This document shows positions 1-10,954 of a stretch of 64,000 nt of DNA, piece by piece (the stretch's first letter is position 1; each line of letters starts with the position of its first letter). The notes under the pieces were generated by a model. That model was not told the origin of the DNA, did not search any database, and was given only the letters and a program-made list of their open reading frames with translations. This DNA is from Nymphaea colorata (Eukaryota > Streptophyta > Magnoliopsida > Nymphaeales > Nymphaeaceae): positions 19,720,581-19,784,580 of the forward strand of contig NC_045147.1 of the NCBI RefSeq assembly GCF_008831285.2, in the 5' to 3' direction. The position numbers were made by a program, and so were the translations under genes.

Positions 1-130
1 TTGTGCTTGGTTGAGAAGCTTGGCTAAGAAACATTATTCTATATTTTTCTGAACTTTTACGTTCAAATATTGGCAGGGGTTTCTTTCTCTGCTTTCCAAC
101 AACATGTACACGTCCTATTCTGGGAAATCG

Positions 131-528
131 AGCTGAGCTTGAGCTTCGGTAATCTGTACCCAAGCTTCAGCTTCTTCAGCTCAAGCCTAGCGTTTCTCTA
201 GTCGACTCAAGTTTGAGCAGTCTAATGTCAGTTTCACACAAGCTCACGTGAAAACTTAGCTGTGTTAAAATTTTCCAGAATTACAGCACTAAGGGGTTGT
301 TTTTGAAATATGAACACTCTTATCACGAGTTTGTCTTCAAGATTGGAGCAGATTAATGAAACGCTAGAATGATTGGAGCAAATTTATGGATCGTTAATCA
401 GAACTAGTACTGTTCATGGTTGGAGCAGATTTATAGACCACCAAACATGTATACTTTTATTTGGGGCAAATTCATGGAACACTAACATTAGTGTTCATGT
501 TCATGCTGTAGAAATGATCCATACTAGG
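131..528. repeat. Duplicated non-coding block, copy 1 (partner 4291-4600)
   Basis: This stretch aligns by eye with 4291-4600. Both contain the 'caagtttgagca.tctaatgtcag' core, then 'gattaatgaaacgctagaatg', then an ATTTATGGAT segment. No coding sequence is evident; the short ORF inside it resembles no known protein. The partner lies after the first RLP pseudogene, so the block was probably copied together with RLP subfamily B sequence. Confidence 0.75.
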
Positions 529-544
529 CTGCTACAAAAGTTTT

Positions 545-1372
545 TTTTTTCACAAAACACGTTTGTTTTGTATATTTTGAACCTCCTAAGTCAAAGATGG
601 TTGTGCCTATTAAGATGAAGAGAAAAAACTAAGAAATGGGCATCACAAGTGTTATACGTCTAAAGTCTATCTGAAAAAAGTTAAGCGGGGGACTAATGAA
701 ATTGTTCAGAGAGGCAAAGTCTCTTTCAATCATTTTATCAATCGGTTGTTATGCACACCATATTTCCTATCCAGAACGGTCGTTGGTAGGAATTTGGCAA
801 GGAGGCGGCATTGGTATGTCAGACTTTTTCTTTTTCTCCTTCTCTGAGGCTGAATGGTGAAGAACACAGAAAAGAAAATATACATACGTAGGCATAAGTG
901 GAAGAGGGCACATATGTATTTTTTAAAATTTTATATAAAAGCTTAAATTTATTTTTCAAAATTTTTACATGGGTCGGAATAAAACTTTTAAAATGTGAAC
1001 ATTGAAATTTTTATTTTTCAAATAAGGGGGTGCTATAGTGACGCTCGAAAACCAGGTTTTGAAAGCAAAACCAAGTATTGGTTTCAAAACCCGGTTTTTT
1101 GAGTTTGAAGAAAACCCAGTTTTGACAAAAACTGGTTTTGTAAAATGATGTAAAGAACCTGATCCCCTTTAGTTTTTCAAAAACCAGGTTTTCAATGTGC
1201 CAACCAGTCAAAAAAAAAAAAAGAAAAGAAATTTAAGACTCATTAAATAATTTGGTTTATATCAAACGTAATGTTTACAAAACTGGATTAAAAGAGAGTA
1301 GCCATGGCCCCTGTCGGCTCCCCCCGACTCGGCGATACGTGAAGTCAAGTGCGGTGCGCCATGGAAATAGCT
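545..1372. other. Insertion-like segment absent from the paralogous block
   Basis: The paralogous copy passes directly from the 131-528 type sequence to the 1375-1870 type sequence (junction near 4605). About 830 bp is therefore extra here or lost there. It contains the MITE-like palindrome cluster at 1028-1207. I see no gene. Confidence 0.5.
1028..1207. mobile_element. MITE-like element made of AAACC-GGTTTT palindromes
   Basis: The motif AAACC(A/C/T)GGTTTT or close variants recurs about seven times in 180 bp in both orientations. The two ends form an imperfect inverted repeat: 'gaaaaccaggttttgaaa' on the left, and the reverse complement of 'tttttcaaaaaccaggtttt' on the right. A related element lies at 41860-42045. 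There is no coding capacity. The superfamily cannot be assigned because no clear target duplication is visible. Confidence 0.5.
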
Positions 1373-1374
1373 GG

Positions 1375-1870
1375 CTAGAAGGGAAAAGTCGAGAGCGAGA
1401 CTCCTGAAAATGGAGGCAGATGGAGAAAGGATATTTGGCTTCCGACTATTTCGCTCATGTCTACTTGATCTAACCAGGGCGTCAGCATCCCAACTTTTTC
1501 CGAGCTACTTTCGTTTTTAGGATGTTGGCATATTTGTCGGGGAGTTCTAAGGACAAAGATCATAATCTTGGATTTCAAATTTTATTAGAAAGTTAATCAC
1601 ATAATTTGAAGAGACAAAAATTTCTTTTAATCGCTTCCATTTTGTTTACAGTTTCAAACTTGGGCTGAATGTTTTCTGACAAATTAGTTACAATCTAAGA
1701 AGTCCCAGTAATTTGATTGGTGAAAAATTTCAGCTGCCTTTTAGTGATGTAAATTCATCGGATATATGTTTCTCGATCTGATTCCAGAACTGTTTAACTG
1801 GATCCATAAAAAAGATTAGGACCCAACGAACACAGGTTTGATCCAATTGCGTATCAAAGACGGAGATTCT
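1375..1870. repeat. Duplicated upstream-type block, copy 1 (partner 4607-5060)
   Basis: This block aligns closely with 4607-5060. It includes the 'ggcttccgactatttcgctc' motif and the run to 'ctgattccagaactgtttaa'. It lies upstream of the RLP pseudogene at 2738; its partner lies upstream of the RLP fragment at 6430. It was therefore probably part of the upstream region of a duplicated subfamily B gene. The remaining sequence to 2500 shows nothing recognisable. Confidence 0.75.
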
Positions 1871-2544
1871 GGTTGTTGGACCAGTTCCAATCGAACAACA
1901 AAAGTATTATCTTATATTGCTTTCAATTGGAGTAAATTCGATTGACCACAATCCAAACAATTTTCTTCTTCATTTGCGAGTGCCTCCTAAAATTGTAAAG
2001 TAACCCTTCGATGTCGCTACTGATAAGCCAAAAAGATTCTTTTCCCTGAAAGGAAAAGAAAATATTAGCAAACTCTCTTCACTTGCTGGGGGAAGGAAGA
2101 GCCACATGGTAATGTCCATATAAACAGTTCCGAAAGCGCAAAATAATTTTGAGATGTAAAATCTATCTCAAAAATTTTAACAAACAATTGTTATGCACAC
2201 TTTAAGTGGTTAGATTTCACATAACAGCACTATCCTCATTTGAAGACCGATGAAATCTGAATGTCATTCTTGAAATTTCTTGCTCACCCAATCAAAGCTG
2301 ATAAAACCCAGAATACACGAAGAAAATGAGAAATTTGAATACCAAGAGGAGGAGAGGTCAGATCGAACTCTTCGAGGAAAAAGCCTGAACTCAGGAAAGT
2401 GGATCTCGATGGCCAGTCGTTGCAGACGGGAACATAATTTCCAGATTCCAAGCGACAATCGACACATGCGGACATTGTTTGGCTATGCAAAATGATCGGT
2501 GGAATTAGAAGGCCAAAGAAGATGGCCTCCTGATCATGGCGGCA

Positions 2545-2620
2545 GACCGAGAGCGATTTGGCTGCCGACTGTTTCACCCACGCACGCTTGATTTGGAGGG
2601 GGCGTCTGGATTTTTTAAGT
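2545..2620 (+). promoter_or_regulatory. Recurrent upstream motif (GGCAGA...GCTGCCGACTGTTTCAC...GCTTGATTTRGAG)
   Basis: This motif of roughly 75 bp occurs at about 1417-1500, 2545-2620, 4645-4740, 5630-5700 and 20690-20775, always in + orientation. Here it lies about 120-190 bp upstream of the putative start of an RLP pseudogene. Conservation at five otherwise decaying sites may mean a promoter element of RLP subfamily B, or simply a repeat carried along in duplications. Function is inference. Confidence 0.4.
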
Positions 2621-2737
2621 TCACTCACATTCCGTCTTCTACATGAGTGCCCTCTCTTCATCCTCCTCATTAGTAGCTCACTTGTCCAACCAAATCGATC
2701 GAAGACAACACCACCCTCTGATCGTGTCTAGCTGATC

Positions 2738-4290
2738 ATGGGATATCGTGCTCCTCCATCTCCTCTTTCCAGCTTTTCACCAAAGTCGCCATGGGATATT
2801 TATATTACAACAATTTAAGCGGTTCACTCCCTCGTATTGAAAATGGGGAGTTGGACTCTCCTATAACAAGTTGGATGGGCATATTCCTTCTTCCATATAT
2901 TATAGGTAGCTTGTCTCATCTCGAAGATCTGAATCTTGGAGGGAATAGGTTTAACGGTATCGTCCATCTCTCCTTATTTGATAAATTAAAAAGAGCATTT
3001 CATATTTATCTTTTTCTAATAACAAATTGTTTGTTAAATTGCCCCAAGTTGTTGACCTTGACAGCCTTAGCTACAATTTTTTTGGCGTCTGAAAAGGTTA
3101 GTATTAAAGCCCTGCAACATTGACGGGGAGTTTCCATGGATCCTCCAAAATGGAAAGGGCCTTGAAGTCTTAAACCTCTCGGGCAATAATATCAGCAGGA
3201 AAGTGCCGGCACGGGTGTGGGAACTACCGCACCTTGAAAGATTATCTATTTCTGATAACAAGCTCAAAGGTTTCGAGGAAGCGAGCAACATTAGTGGTTT
3301 GGTGAATTTGGACATTGACACGAGTTCCAAAGGTAGGTTTCCATCCAAGAGATCATCTAAGATGATTTCAGCAATTTGGCAATTGGGTATGTCAAATTAT
3401 AATGATATTAGAAGTGTAATGCAGCAAACTCTCTTCTGCAATATGTTTGAACAGGCTTTTCTAGATCCATCATAAAACAACATCACAAGTACCATACAAG
3501 AATGCATGACCAACTTAACTAGGTTATTGTCTTATTGATCTTGGACCTCAGCAAGAACTGACTTCAGGGACTGATTCCAAGAGGGCAGGGCTCATTTGTG
3601 GTTCCCACATTTTGGTAGTTAAATTGTGTCAATATGGCGCTGGTGCTGCACTGACACGCACCCCAATGACATCTTTTTTTTATGAGAGTTCAAAATATTT
3701 TCCATTTTTTTCTTCTCTTTGTCTTTTTTCTTTATGTATAGTAATAAAAGTAAAAAGAAATGACAAATTAAACTAAAAAACAAGCTAAAATTATATATAT
3801 ATTATGAATACATCCAATTATACATATAAAATAAATATATTATCTATATACACCCTCGCCGTACCCTCGCACCCAAATTTTTTGGGATACGTTGCGACCA
3901 CTTGCATCCGCACCCACACCAGCACTCACACCCCACACTCATGTGACATAAGAACAAATTGGTTGGCAGGTTGCAGGATTACGAGATGTCTTTCCAACTG
4001 AGTCAATTGGAATCCATAAATTTGTGTGGGGAATGAGTTGATTGATGTTTTTGCCATTTAGAGCACTTGCGCGTGTTGGTGCTACGTTCTAATAAATTGC
4101 ATGGCTCCATTGAGTTCCCCTTTTTCTGGTCATATGTTCTCCTCGTTAAGAATCCTTCACCCGGAAACCGGCTGAAAGGATGTCTTGCCCCAAGGCTTCT
4201 TCAAAATTTTCCTCCATGAAGAGGAAGAGGATGGAATTGAAGGCTACGTCACGGTATGGTGGATGCAAATTATATCTACCTTTAGTTACC
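2738..4290 (+). pseudogene. LRR receptor-like protein pseudogene, subfamily B, highly decayed
   Basis: An ATG at 2738 opens a signal-peptide-like remnant that soon hits stops. LRR sequence follows in shifting frames. An LRR at 2911-2990 reads LSHLEDLNLGGNRFNG. The piece at about 3090-3475 reads DGEFPW, NNIS, KVPARVWELPHLERL, DNKLKGFEEASNISG, then the subfamily B hallmark GRFPSKRSSK and FCNMFE. Crumbs corresponding to PDC and to the ICGS region follow to about 3620. Homology resumes at about 3958 (VGR..., SDVF-type, NKLHGS) and reaches the island-domain region near 4200. About 340 bp of AT-rich DNA (3620-3955) interrupts the reading. Stops, frameshifts and the interruption make this a dead gene. 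Confidence 0.85.
3620..3955. other. Non-RLP insert splitting the 2.7-kb pseudogene
   Basis: LRR homology stops after the ICGS-encoding region and resumes about 340 bp later. The sequence between is AT-rich with homopolymers and has no coding similarity I recognise. Its left edge contains GTGTCA...TGACAC, possibly the end of a small element, but I cannot define a full inverted-repeat pair. Confidence 0.4.
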
Positions 4291-5060
4291 ATTGAGCTGA
4301 GCTCGAGCTTCTCTACCCAAGCATGAGTACTCCCGCTCAAGCCTAACGTTACTCGACTCAAGTTTGAGCACTCTAATGTCAGTTTCACACAACTTAGCTC
4401 TGTTTAAAATTTTTCAGAATTACAGCGATTGAGGCAGATTAATGAAACGCTAGAATGATTGGAGCAAATTTATGGATTGTACTACTACTGGTTATGATTG
4501 AAATATATTTATTATAGACCACCAACTAAAACATGTATACTTTTATTTGGGACAAATTCATAGAACACTAGCATAGCATCCATGCTGTCAAAATGATCTC
4601 TGCTAAAAAGGAAAATTCGAGAGTGAGATTCCTGAAAATGGAAGAGGCAGATGGAGAAAGAATATTTGGCTTCCGACTATTTCGCTCATGTCTACTTGAT
4701 TTAACCAGCGCGTCAGCATCCCAACTTTTTCCGACCTACCTTCGTTTTTGAAAGATGTGGTCTTATTTGTCTGGGAATTATGAGGTCAAAAATCATAATC
4801 TTGGATTTCAATTTTTTTTAGAAAGTGAACCATATAATTTGAAGAGACAAAAATTTCTTTTAATCGCTTCCATTTTGTTTACAGTATCAAACTTGGGCTG
4901 AACGTTTTCCGACAAATTAGGTAAAATGTCAGAAGTGCGAGCAATTTGATTGGTGAAAATTTTCAACTGCCTTTTAGTGATGTAAATTAATCGGATATAT
5001 ATTTCTCGATCTGATTCCAGAATTGTTTAACTGGATCAAAAAAAAAAATTAGGACCCGAT
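4291..5060. repeat. Duplicated non-coding block, copy 2 of 131-528 plus 1375-1870
   Basis: Two segments that are separated by about 830 bp in the first copy are contiguous here, joined near 4605. The order and orientation match the first copy. No coding potential is seen. Confidence 0.7.
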
Positions 5061-5381
5061 TGCTGAGCGAACACATATTCTTATGTTCTGTAATAATAAA
5101 GGACCAGATAAGGATCTCATTAATTTTAAAAAAAAAATTCATTGAAAGTGAACTTTTTTTTTTATTTTTTTATTTTTATGTATTGGCACATAGAAGGTTA
5201 TTCCTATCAGACCCAGGAAGGATATTAGATAACACATCTTTGATCTTGCGAAAGGATAGCAAAATTTTGATCATTTCATCAGATGTTAGTATCAAGAAAT
5301 GTTTTTTTCCTCCTCTCCAACCTAACCATGTGTCCTACAAACACCTGCTTTAATCAGTTGTTTGTGGTTTGTTTTTGTAGT

Positions 5382-5418
5382 TAGGGAACTTCTTGTTCCT
5401 AAATTTTGTTATATATTT
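5382..5418 (+). repeat. LINE-tail-like unit
   Basis: The sequence beginning 'tagggaacttcttgttccta' and ending in ATATATTTTCATT closely matches the last 31-bp unit and terminus of the LINE tail at 37979-38082. It may be the 3' terminus of a second, heavily truncated LINE copy. The upstream 5060-5380 stretch holds a low-complexity ORF that I do not recognise. Confidence 0.45.
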
Positions 5419-5629
5419 TCATTTTTTTGTGGTGGAACTCCTTGATTTGTCTGGCAAGAAGGGATTAAAAAAAGGTAACAGTGACAAGAAAAGAGAACCA
5501 ACTGCAAAGAAATTAAATGGCAAATTTGATGATCAGAGAGGGACCTCAACATCTCTCTCTTTAGAAATTTTAGCGGTCAACTGACCGGAACAGAATTTGA
5601 AGACGGTGCAAAGAAGGCCGCCTGATAAG

Positions 5630-5700
5630 GAGGCAGATCCATGGGGATTTTGACTGCCGACTGTTTCACTTATGCCGCTTGATTTAGAGAGTGCGTCTGA
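5630..5700 (+). promoter_or_regulatory. Recurrent upstream motif, fourth copy
   Basis: This is the same GGCAGATC...TGACTGCCGACTGTTTCAC...GCTTGATTTAGAG motif as at 2545-2620. It lies upstream of the RLP fragment at 6430, whose 5' half is missing. I see nothing recognisable at 5710-6020. Confidence 0.4.
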
Positions 5701-6024
5701 ATTCGAACCCAATTGTCTGTCATCCCTGAGTATGAATTTCTTAGACCTTTCTTTCTCCCCCCTTTCGCAACACGGGAATCGGAATTACACAGAGTTTTAG
5801 GCCACCATCTCACGGTACGATTAGAAACAGAGCCAGAAAATTCTCTAGGTATAAAATTTTGAAATTTAAGGGGCACCCACATGTAAATAAAAAAAAAATG
5901 CTCAAAAAATATCAATGTAGAATTAAGAATTTTTTTGGGTTCAGTGTGGGCAATTGACCACACGTAGCCCACACCGGACAATGCCCCGGCGGTAGGAATT
6001 CCAATCTGATGTATACTATGGAGG

Positions 6025-6290
6025 ATTTATTTACTTGTTAGGCTGCTAGTGAGTAAGAAGGGCATGTTCCACCCGGCTATTTCATGTTTGCTTTTCAAAT
6101 ATTTTATGTGTTAATGTTTTCCAAATGCATCACAGCTTGTGAAAGAATACATTTCGTTTCCGTCGTTAGAGAGAAAAACAGAGTACCTGGTAATAAATTG
6201 ACAGTCCTATCAGATGTCCCTAGTCATAGGACACTTGCAGTGAATGCAGTAACTTGATATTTCTCACAACCACTCATCATGAAGCAACTT
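6025..6290 (+). repeat. Orphan RLP 3' flank
   Basis: This stretch aligns with the flank immediately 3' of the 6.4-kb RLP pseudogene (7675-7880) and with 40310-40500 and 51235-51400. Shared text includes 'tatttcatgtttgcttttca' and 'gagaaaa.c(a/t)g.gtacctgg'. There is no RLP coding sequence directly before it, so it marks a copy whose coding part was lost. Confidence 0.65.
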
Positions 6291-6429
6291 AGAAAAAAGA
6301 GCTTCTTTTGTTTTTCGAAAACTTTAGTATGTTTTCTTGTAATATGTTCCATTTTTTATATTTAAATTGTGATTTGTATGCTACCCATTAGCTAAGGCAA
6401 GTTGTAAAATAATCCTATGTATGAAATTA

Positions 6430-7658
6430 GGTTAAGAGATTGTTTCATAATTTTGCAAATATTGTGTGTCCAATAACATGCTTAATGGTTTTGAGGAAGC
6501 AGTTAATCTTACTGGTTCGATGGAGATAGATGTTGACTCGAGTTCCAAATATAAATTTCCATCAAAGAGACCCTTGAAGAAGATCTCATCAATACAACAT
6601 TTGGATATGTCGGACAATATCATTAGAGGAGCAATCCCATCAACAGTCTTCTGCAATATGTTTGATATGCAATCTCTATACTTATCAAGGAACAACCTGA
6701 CTGGTGTCATACCGGATTGCATGACCAACTTGACCATGGTATCGATCTTGAACCTCAGGGAGAATCAACTTCACGGAGAGATCCCAAGAGGGATCGTTTG
6801 TGGTTGCCACATTTCTGGAGCAGTTGAACTGAAGGGCAATCGATTAACTGGTGAGATAGCACGGTTTCTTTATAACTGTAGCAGTGACCTCTTGGCCCTT
6901 GACCTGTCGGGTAATAGACTCACGGTTAGCCCAATCCCAGGAGACCTCAACATCAGCTGTGCTACATCCTTGAGAGTGCTCAATCTAAACGACAACAAGC
7001 TGGTTGGTAAGATTCCAAGATCTCTTTCTAACTGCGGCCATCTAGAGATTATAAATTTGGGTGAGAATCAGTTCAGTGGAGGGATTCCAGAAGAGATAGG
7101 TGAACTAAAGGGGCTTTATTTGTTAAACTTGTCATGGAACAGCCTGGACGGTCCTATACCAAGGTCAGTTAGGAAACTTGGAAAAGATAAAAGACATTGG
7201 ACCTTTCTCACAATCATTTATCAGGAAGTATACCAGAAGAGCTGACAAATGACACATTTCTCTCTGTGTTGGACCTGTCACACAACAATCTTCAAGGGAG
7301 AATCCCACAAGGCAAACAATTTAACACATTGGATGCTACTTCATTTGATTGGAATCGAGGGCTTTGTGGGCCACCGTTAGGAATCTCATGCCCAAGCAAT
7401 GGGCCACCACCAGTAATCTCACAGTCAAGTGACGGCATTGGCTCTCAAGACTCCATTAATAGTATTAAAGAAAAGGCTCGAAATTCCTACTGTGAGGACG
7501 CAGCAGTAGAGTTTGGTTTCGTATTGGGTGTCTCAACAATCATACTACCAATCTTGTTTATTGAAAGATTGAGGAGCTGGTACAAGAATTGTGTGGATAA
7601 AGCACTTGAGGTGTTAATATTCCTGCCATATCATGGTTCGATCTCGTCTGGGGCATAA
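6430..7658 (+). pseudogene. 3' half of an LRR receptor-like protein, subfamily B, island domain deleted
   Basis: The reading starts in mid-gene at 6466 (NNMLNGFEEAVNLTG, KFPSKRPLKK) and continues through about eight LRRs with PDC, LDLSGNRLT and LNLNDNKLVGKIPRS. Intact relatives then have an LRR, an island region and another LRR. Here the text jumps from INLGENQ to FSGGIPEEIGELKGLYLLNLSWNSL, so roughly 130 residues are missing, including the whole island. Near 7180-7200 a frameshift moves the remainder (LDLSHNHLSGSIPEEL, GLCGPPLGISCPS, a hydrophobic VEFGFVLGVSTIILPILFI helix, short tail) into another frame ending at 7658. The signal peptide, LRRNT and N-terminal LRRs are absent. This is a pseudogene created by internal unequal recombination plus a frameshift. 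Confidence 0.88.
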
Positions 7659-7674
7659 CATGTTTTGTTTTCAT

Positions 7675-8080
7675 TGCAGACTTGCATTCTATAACGGATT
7701 TACTTGTTAAGCTACTTGTGAGTGAGACGGGTGAGTTCTACCCTGCTATTTCATGTTTGCTTTTCAAATATGTATTTTACGTGTTATGTTTTCCTAACGC
7801 ATCACTTGTACAAGAATACAGTTCCGTTTCCCTCGTTGGAGAGAAAATCTGGGTACCTGGTATTAACAAGCTTGTGCAAGAAGGGTTCGTCGATGAATGA
7901 ACCTTTAGGCATCTAACTGATGGTACAATCAGTGCTGAATGATATGCAAGCATCCTAGAGTAAAGGCTTTAAAAGGTAAAGGTGCTTTAGAATTTTCAGA
8001 CCACTACTGGATGGGTGGATTAAAGGGGCTTTATTCTTTGAACTTAACCTAAATTAATAGTCAACCACTTATCATGAATT
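7675..8080 (+). repeat. RLP 3'-flank block
   Basis: This block is shared with 40285-40660 and 51195-51545 and partly with 6025-6290. It begins just after the stop codon region and probably represents the ancestral 3' UTR and flank of subfamily B genes. Short ORFs within it are not conserved between copies. Confidence 0.7.
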
Positions 8081-8214
8081 GTGATTTCTTGTAATATGTT
8101 CCTTTTTTTATATAAATTGTGATTTGTAAGATCCATTAGCTAAGGCAAGTCGTAAAACATTCCAATGTATGAAATTATGTTCAGAGATTGTATCATAATT
8201 TTGCAAATCTCGTG

Positions 8215-8440
8215 CGCAAGCAATACCAGTGGCAGTACTCAAGACTCCTATGGCCTTAAAGAAAAGGCTCGAGGTGAATGCTTGGAGCATTTAGCAGCAG
8301 GGCTCGGCTTTACAATTGGTTAATTTTTTGACACACACTGCCCACCTTGTTAAGTGAAAAAATGGAGAACTGGTTTTTGGATTCGTGCGTACACTGGACA
8401 GGGCACCACTCGAGGCATTCATATTCCTAGCACGCCACTG
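8215..8440 (+). pseudogene. RLP C-terminal (transmembrane) crumb
   Basis: Translation with frame shifts gives QDSYGLKEKAR, then HLAAGLGFTIG, then a decayed tail, matching the juxtamembrane and membrane segment of the RLPs (QDSINSIKEKAR, YLAAGIGYAVG). The preceding 140 bp (8080-8220) duplicates 6320-6475, which in the other copy leads into a mid-LRR position instead. This is a tandem duplicate of the 6.0-7.66 kb unit with most of the coding part deleted. Confidence 0.7.
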
Positions 8441-8539
8441 ATTTTGTGAAATATGTACGATGCTTTTGTTTTTGCTGGAGTTTTGCCTATTAGTGAAAGG
8501 TGAGCCCTGCCGGACTGTTGTTTTCATATTGTTTGCCTA

Positions 8540-9800
8540 TCAATTTCAGCTATTATGCTTTTCTGATGCATCAATTTTCCGGAATGAATGTTGTTTGGGA
8601 GAAAATTAGTGTGCCTGCTAATAAAGAGATGCATGAGTGTCCAATTCTTGTTGATGAATGAACCTCAAGCTTTGCACAGTAAATATGTACTAGATTCTGA
8701 TGATACGCAAAAACATAGTATTGGAGCTTTCATTTATTTTTCTAAAACTAGCGTTTTCATAGTATGTGTTCATTTTTTGATACAAGCTGCGGCAGTAATA
8801 CTCATTGGCAAAAAGAAAGTTGTAGAATATCGCTACCCAAGAGATGACCTTTTATGATGTAAATCACTTACATTAGCGTTTCCTGCCAGGTTTCTGCTTT
8901 TCTGAACTCATCATCCACCTATTTCATCACCTCAAATAAATCAGCCAACAAAAGTTGCCAAAGGTCGGATATATCCGGTGACCAACTAGTCACATTAAGA
9001 TTTATATCACCAACTAGTCGTATTTGGATTTAATATTCCGTTTTGCAATCGAGTCCAAACCTGAGTACGAGACGCAACAATAATCCAACAAATATCCGAC
9101 CAGGACGCAGAAAATATCGGATCTTATGTTGTGGGTTCTGGATTTAGCGTTTAAAGATCCAACCCAATCACGTGACTGTTCACCAATTCATGACCAACTG
9201 TAGGAACCTAGGGAAATCTAATCCAAGTGAATTGGAGAGATGGAATATGCTGGATTTACTGAAGAAAGAGGCCTCTCGTAATGCCGTGGAACAAAAATCT
9301 GCAGCTGCTTTGAAAACTTTCATAAATCCGAAACAATACCGAAATTAATGCGGGGCAGTGTATAGAGGAGAAATTACTTCAAGAAACAGGAAAAAATGCC
9401 AGGGCGTTAATCCTTTCAAAACAGTCGACCGAGAAAAACCAAATGATCAAGGAACGCCAAAATAAATGACAATCATAATCTTGATAAGATTTTCCTAGAG
9501 CCAAATGAAAAATACACGATTCTGCAGCCATGGCTGAGGTGCGTCTTCGCAAATCTTCTGCAGTTTATCAAGAAAAAAACACGGAAGATTTGCAAGGACT
9601 TTTAAATTGATTATCATACCGCACCTAGAGTTTGCAATATCCAATCAATATGATCCCTCTGCAATAACCTCACCAGCAGAAGTAATAAGAAGGGGAAAAA
9701 ATGACAAATTAGAAAGGCGTGCTTGTTAAGTTTTGCAATCTAAACGAATATTGATTCCCCCTGTTAAGTTGAGGAGGAAAATTAAACTGATTGAAAAAGG
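8540..9800. repeat. Large non-coding duplicated block (also at 40715-41835 and 51610-52510)
   Basis: Three copies share long collinear stretches, for example 'agctattatgcttttctgat', 'ccaactagtcacattaagat' and the segment around 9210-9310 containing 'aggcctctcgtaatg'. No protein-coding sequence is conserved among them. I see nothing I can identify at 9800-10350. Confidence 0.75.
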
Positions 9801-10349
9801 GTTCAAGCGCATGCAGTGATTCAAGCGAGAACCTGATTATTTAGTTGGATCTTCTTGTGTCTTTCGTGTGGTATGAACCTCACAATATTAAGAATTTTTT
9901 TATTTATTAAATATTTAACAATATTTTTAATTTAATAGAAGGTATTTCAAAAAAGGTCGATGAGTATCGGCGAACACAGCGACAAACCGAACCGACTATG
10001 AGAACGAAGGCGATCACAGCGAAGGTTTGATGACAATGATGGAGAGAAAAAAAAAGGTATTGGGTGGCTTGGCAAATAGAACATTTTGTGTGTGTTTTAT
10101 GAATCGACCTCCAAGTATGAGGCAAATTCATGTACATCTAATTCTAGTGTTTAATGAATCTTCCTCAGATTTTGTCCTAAAATCATTGAATACAAATATA
10201 GTGCCCTTGAAACATGTTCATGTTAAAAGAAAAATCAGCCCAAGTGTTCCTATAGAGGTCTTATTTGCTGTTACTCTGACTAAAACTTGGTTGGATGCGA
10301 GTGTAATAAATTGGATCTAGTTTAGGTTTGGATAAGAAACAAAAATCAG

Positions 10350-10850
10350 GTTATATTCAGGTCTGAATGAAAAATCCAATTTTAATTTGGTTAACCAATT
10401 TTCTCCCACAAAACATGCTTGTTGTACGTATAATTTTCAAGGAATCCAGGCATCGACCAACATTTTGCATGGTTCCCAGATCGAGATCCAGCATGCATTT
10501 AATCGGGTCAATTCAGAAGATGATTCAAATTGGACTCCAATTGTATTGTTTTGGACGGAGTGAATCTATCCGAAGCTTTTAAGACAATGACCTGGATGTT
10601 AAGTGACGCCCATCTTCTAAAGGGAATGAGAAATTAAAAAGTGCCGCCGACATTTACCAGCAATACTGTTTAAGTTTGATATTCTCAATCTTGGAGTTTA
10701 AACCTTCCATTTCAAATCCGGATTATCTCTGGTTTTGGGAGGTGATGATATTTGTCTGTAGTGGTGAGGACAAAATTTAATCTTGCGTTTCATATTTTAA
10801 CAGAAAATCAAACATATTGTTCGAAAAAAAAAACAGAAAAAGAGATTTAC
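10350..10850. repeat. Non-coding duplicated block (also 30305-30800 and 52640-52950)
   Basis: The shared text runs from 'gaaaaatccaattttaattt' through 'aatccaggcatcgacc' and 'gatattctcaatcttgga'. It forms part of the upstream territory of RLP genes. There is no coding evidence. Confidence 0.7.
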
Positions 10851-10954
10851 TTTGAATGGTGAACAACGAAATATCACCCATTTATAGTTTCAGCCAATTT
10901 TAACATCTCGATGTATCAAACAATAGCTTCAAGGGATCTCACGCCAACATACTG

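Noticed and set aside
373-618. 81-codon ORF near the left edge
   Set aside because: It is not preserved in the paralogous block at 4291-4600 and resembles no known protein.
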